Shown piece after piece: positions 33,069 through 36,099 of a stretch of DNA of 36,099 bases. Position 1 is the stretch's first letter; each line of letters begins with the position of its first letter. A model generated the notes under the pieces. That model was given only the letters and a program-made list of their open reading frames with translations, searched no databases and was not told the DNA's origin. The DNA is from Planctomycetota bacterium (GTDB lineage: Bacteria; Planctomycetota; UBA11346), in contig JAHEDF010000002.1 in assembly GCA_024641365.1 (NCBI GenBank), positions 1-36,099 of the forward strand. The letters are read 5' to 3'. The translations under genes were made by a program, and so were the position numbers.

Positions 33069-35759
33069 TCACATTGCTGAACGGCCTGCTTGTAATAATG
33101 TGAGCGGTGTTGCAGATGCTAAGCGACGCGCTGGCAACCACGCTGCAATCACGCACATGGTTATGGTAATTATCCACGCAATGGCGATATCAATCCATGG
33201 CAATACTAATGGAGGTGCGCCCGTGCCGGTATTAAATGCACGTAAACTCATATCGATGGCGGCCCATGCGGCGGTCATACCGAAAATAATACACAGCACA
33301 CCCGCTGCGATGGTAATAACCAGCGTTTCAGCAATAATTAATGCCAGCGCGTGTTGGCGCTCTAAACCGATTGCGCGCAGTACACCAAATTCCCAACGCC
33401 GCGCACGAATACCGGCCGCCACAGCATTGGCGACACCCAGCATCGCTACAATTAATCCTGCAAGTGGAATTGCGCCCAATACCCAAATCACTTCGTCGGA
33501 TCGTTCACGCATGCGGCGTGCGACTTCGCCCGTCGCAATCATTTTCACCGATGGTTTGCTTTGTTCGCCAAAACCAAAATGCGCACTTTCAAAACTGGCG
33601 GCGTGTTTATTTGCCAATGCTTGCAGAGCATTTCGCGCCGCCGCGTGTTCAAATGCTGGCGTGGTATCAGCCAACCAATGACGATATGATGAAACGCCTA
33701 ATTGAGCCGCGGTTGCAGGCGACATAATAAATACCGCCGTCGGTTTACCATCAAGGGTGCGCATGCGGCCCATACGTGTAATCCATTGCCATCCGGGTAA
33801 TGACGCAAAGCCAGCAATTTTTAAGTCAATTAATGTATTACTCCCATTGCAGGAATGCACCTGAAAAATATCCCCCTCTTTTAAATTAAAACGCCGTGCA
33901 AATGACGAAGGCACCAAACACGTTCCAGGTGTAGCTAAAGCTGCTAATTGTTTTTCTATATGACCACCTTCGCTTTCCAGCGGTAATAAAGGATCTTTTG
34001 TTTGTACTAATGCTTGTGGATCGATGCCAAGAAATTGAATATATATTTCATCTAATCCACCAGACGTCATTGCCATTAATTTGGGACTAATCAAGGTTTG
34101 CTCGGCGACTATTGGTAATACACGCTGTGCATTAAATCCTGGGATTTGGGCGACGGCATGCGCATCTGCTGCTGGAACGCCGCCAGGCAAAATAGAAATA
34201 ACTTGTTCCGGTAAATTGGGCGACGGTAAAAATGGCGTCACCATGGTACGCCCCCAAATATTCATCACGACAGAGAAACCTAAGCACACCGCAATCGTCA
34301 ATAACATGCCGCTGGCGCGCGATAAATGAGCGCCATTTTGATGTTGTACCAAGCCAGCAGGCAAAACACATACACGCGCAATTATCGGTCCTATTACACG
34401 GTCACAGCACTGAATAAGGACAGGCACAACAGCAAATAAGGAGAGTACCAACAAAATAAATCCGCTCACAGTACACGTCACCGAACGTGTAATGCTGCCA
34501 CCGTCAGCAATGAAAAATAAAACCCATGCTCCTATAAATGTTACCATGCCAAAACTTGTGCGTATTATTCCAGTATTTTGACGTGGTGTGTGCGCTAAAC
34601 CGCTCATTGCTTCAATTGGTTTTACGCGACTAGCCGCGTAGGCAGGAAGTAAACCAGCTATCATGACGCTGCCACACGTGACGAACATACCAACTAAGAT
34701 GCCTCCTGCGTCTGGCATAATCCAACCGCCAAATAATGCCGGCTGAATAATTGCTAAACTTTGTAATACCAGCCAACCCAAGGGAACACCAACAGCGCAT
34801 CCCAATAACGCAAGCCATAATGATTCACACATGACCGCCAATAATACTTGTCCACGTGTCATACCAATGGTGCGTAATAATGCTAATTGTCGGCGACGTT
34901 CATCCGCACCTGCATTCATCGCGGTATAAACTATAAATAACGCCGCTAATAACACGATCGCTGCTGCTGCTCCTGCCATATTACGAATATTGGCAATTAT
35001 TTTATCGGTACCTAATTCGGCAGCAAAATCTTGCACGTCGTAGCCAACCGCGGGCGGTGATAACGCGGCTAATTTTTTAGACCACGATGCTAATACGGCT
35101 GATGATGAGGCTTCTTTTTTTAGATCAATATATAAACGATCGGTCGGTTTCGTACCCGATGACAAAGTTTTTAATGCCTCGTTGGTAATAAAAACACCCG
35201 ATGCTTGTTTGTGCGATAATAATTCATCGGTCACGCCAACGATAACTAATTGTTGCTCTCCTCCTGGGCCTTGCATGGGTAATTGATCACCAATTTCAAC
35301 ACGCCACCGCCGCGCTAAACCGCCAGAAATAACACCTTCAATATGTGCCGCATGCGTTGTAGGCGCGCGACCATTCGCGAGCGGAATCGGAATAACGCCA
35401 TCCGGCGCAGCAATAAATGCGGCACGCCAGCTATCATAATAGGTCGTATTTTTTGCATCTTCAATGTCGCCATAAATAACCTGGGTTCGCACCACACGTT
35501 CAACGGCCGGATCTTGTGCTAGCTCCGTGGACGTTGCTTCACTGATAGTCGGTTGCATGGCAATTTGCGGCATGACGACTATTTCATAAGGCCCCATCAT
35601 ATCCGCCGCAAATCCCGCTGAACGTTCAATGGCAGCACGATAAGCGGAAACAGTAAATACCACTAAGCCCGTGGCCAACGCAATGGCGGCAACGACTAAT
35701 ACGGTGCGCACGCGATGTTGCGATGCCCAGGCGCGTGCTAATACAAATATGACACTCAT
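33069..35759 (-). CDS. FtsX-type ABC transporter permease (second exporter)
   Basis: Complete 896-residue permease of the MacB/LolCE group. It has an N-terminal helix ([21 protein letters not shown], about 17-37), an extracytoplasmic domain to about residue 255, and the first FtsX block with [22 protein letters not shown] (about 287-308). Several helices follow in the middle (about 400-510), then a second soluble domain, and the second FtsX block begins with [24 protein letters not shown] (about 785-808) ahead of three C-terminal helices. Its ATG overlaps the ATPase stop (ATGA). The architecture, ATPase-first order and coupling mirror the exporter at the left edge, though the proteins differ in length and sequence. 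Probably moves a lipid, lipoprotein or peptide; cargo unknown. Confidence 0.9.
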   Translation of the reverse strand: MSVIFVLARAWASQHRVRTVLVVAAIALATGLVVFTVSAYRAAIERSAGFAADMMGPYEIVVMPQIAMQPTISEATSTELAQDPAVERVVRTQVIYGDIEDAKNTTYYDSWRAAFIAAPDGVIPIPLANGRAPTTHAAHIEGVISGGLARRWRVEIGDQLPMQGPGGEQQLVIVGVTDELLSHKQASGVFITNEALKTLSSGTKPTDRLYIDLKKEASSSAVLASWSKKLAALSPPAVGYDVQDFAAELGTDKIIANIRNMAGAAAAIVLLAALFIVYTAMNAGADERRRQLALLRTIGMTRGQVLLAVMCESLWLALLGCAVGVPLGWLVLQSLAIIQPALFGGWIMPDAGGILVGMFVTCGSVMIAGLLPAYAASRVKPIEAMSGLAHTPRQNTGIIRTSFGMVTFIGAWVLFFIADGGSITRSVTCTVSGFILLVLSLFAVVPVLIQCCDRVIGPIIARVCVLPAGLVQHQNGAHLSRASGMLLTIAVCLGFSVVMNIWGRTMVTPFLPSPNLPEQVISILPGGVPAADAHAVAQIPGFNAQRVLPIVAEQTLISPKLMAMTSGGLDEIYIQFLGIDPQALVQTKDPLLPLESEGGHIEKQLAALATPGTCLVPSSFARRFNLKEGDIFQVHSCNGSNTLIDLKIAGFASLPGWQWITRMGRMRTLDGKPTAVFIMSPATAAQLGVSSYRHWLADTTPAFEHAAARNALQALANKHAASFESAHFGFGEQSKPSVKMIATGEVARRMRERSDEVIWVLGAIPLAGLIVAMLGVANAVAAGIRARRWEFGVLRAIGLERQHALALIIAETLVITIAAGVLCIIFGMTAAWAAIDMSLRAFNTGTGAPPLVLPWIDIAIAWIITITMCVIAAWLPARRLASATPLTLLQAGRSAM

Positions 35760-36099
35760 TTCACGGCCTTTGGTGTCACAAGATCAAGATAGCGCTGCGA
35801 TAATACTGCAGCCGAATCACATTCATTTTTTGCCACCGTGCCGCAGACGCTGCCATCAGCGAGCACGACAACGTTTTGTGCGCGATAGGCGATTTGCGCT
35901 TCATGCGTAATAATAACAACCGTGCGTTTTTCACTCGCATGTAAATCGGTTAATAATCCAGCAACTAAATCTGCATTAGTGGAATCCAAATTACCGGTTG
36001 GTTCATCTGCTAAAATAATTGCCGGATTATTTATTAATGCACGCGCAATAGCGACACGTTGTTGTTCACCACCAGATAGTGCATCGGGCCGATGCGAAG
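35756..36099 (-). CDS. ABC transporter ATP-binding protein, partial (N-terminus beyond right edge)
   Basis: C-terminal 113 or so residues of a MacB/LolD-type ATPase; the frame is open to the right edge. Visible are the signature [15 protein letters not shown], Walker [14 protein letters not shown] and the switch histidine in [11 protein letters not shown]. Walker A and the Q-loop lie outside the window. An internal Met at 35989 is not the start because the signature and Walker B motifs lie upstream in frame. The stop overlaps the permease start. Confidence 0.92.
   Translation of the reverse strand, partial: SHRPDALSGGEQQRVAIARALINNPAIILADEPTGNLDSTNADLVAGLLTDLHASEKRTVVIITHEAQIAYRAQNVVVLADGSVCGTVAKNECDSAAVLSQRYLDLVTPKAVK

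Noticed and set aside
33016..33681. 221-residue plus-strand ORF, Ala/Ile-rich
   Set aside because: Antisense shadow of the second FtsX permease C-terminus; no recognisable domain.
1..36099. rRNA, tRNA, riboswitch or prophage genes
   Set aside because: None seen on reading; no integrase, transposase or structural RNA signature was recognised.

Overview
The window reads as a chromosome segment from the Planctomycetota or a related PVC-group bacterium, of moderate GC by eye. This rests on several secreted PQQ-like beta-propeller proteins whose mature ends resemble the D-W-P-x-W pattern, a Cys-type sulfatase, a sodium:solute symporter paired with a DUF3311 protein, an AAA/VWA gene pair, and intergenic repeats of the 'aaccgcagag..gcgcagag' kind. 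It is inference from gene content only; no rRNA or tRNA is present to confirm it.

Layout. (1) Positions 1-3479, minus strand: an ABC exporter, ATPase then a large FtsX-type permease that runs off the left edge. (2) Positions 3702-21505, minus strand: about 15 closely packed genes, many joined by ATGA stop/start overlaps, that look like one operon. In transcription order: two secreted PQQ-like propellers, DUF3311, sodium:solute symporter, an EhpF-like adenylating enzyme, an aldehyde dehydrogenase/acyl reductase, an iron alcohol dehydrogenase, a third PQQ-like propeller, a HemN-like radical SAM enzyme, a chorismate lyase-like protein, a flavin halogenase-like oxidoreductase, a GT4 glycosyltransferase, a 4-hydroxybenzoyl-CoA-type thioesterase, a small multi-pass membrane protein and a PaaK-type CoA ligase. 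A MarR regulator (21665-22129, plus) is divergent from it, and the gap holds a perfect inverted repeat TAGTAC-N6-GTACTA. (3) Positions 22437-25451, minus: an AT-richer island with a glucose/sorbosone dehydrogenase-like protein and four tandem paralogues of a small unrecognised secreted protein. (4) Positions 25602-26270: a probable outer-membrane beta-barrel, divergent from (5) 26459-29652, plus: an AAA ATPase, DinB-like and VWA operon. (6) Positions 29815-32499, minus: sulfatase and MscS channel. (7) Positions 33069-36099, minus: a second ATPase plus FtsX permease exporter, cut by the right edge.

The most interesting unit is region 2. Chorismate lyase would make 4-hydroxybenzoate; the CoA ligase and 4HBT thioesterase fit activation and release of an aryl acid; the adenylating enzyme/aldehyde dehydrogenase/iron-ADH trio fits stepwise reduction of an aryl carboxylate to aldehyde and alcohol; the halogenase-like flavoenzyme, radical SAM enzyme and glycosyltransferase could decorate it; and a MarR protein is a typical sensor of aromatic acids. 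The product is unknown to me. No ketosynthase or acyl carrier protein is present, so it is not an aryl polyene or ladderane cluster.

Four copies of a small inverted-repeat element with 9-bp tandem units (about 3513, 22149, 29657, 32718) sit only between genes, two of them in convergent gaps. A different 7-bp repeat, AGCTGCG, has entered the start of one of the propeller genes.
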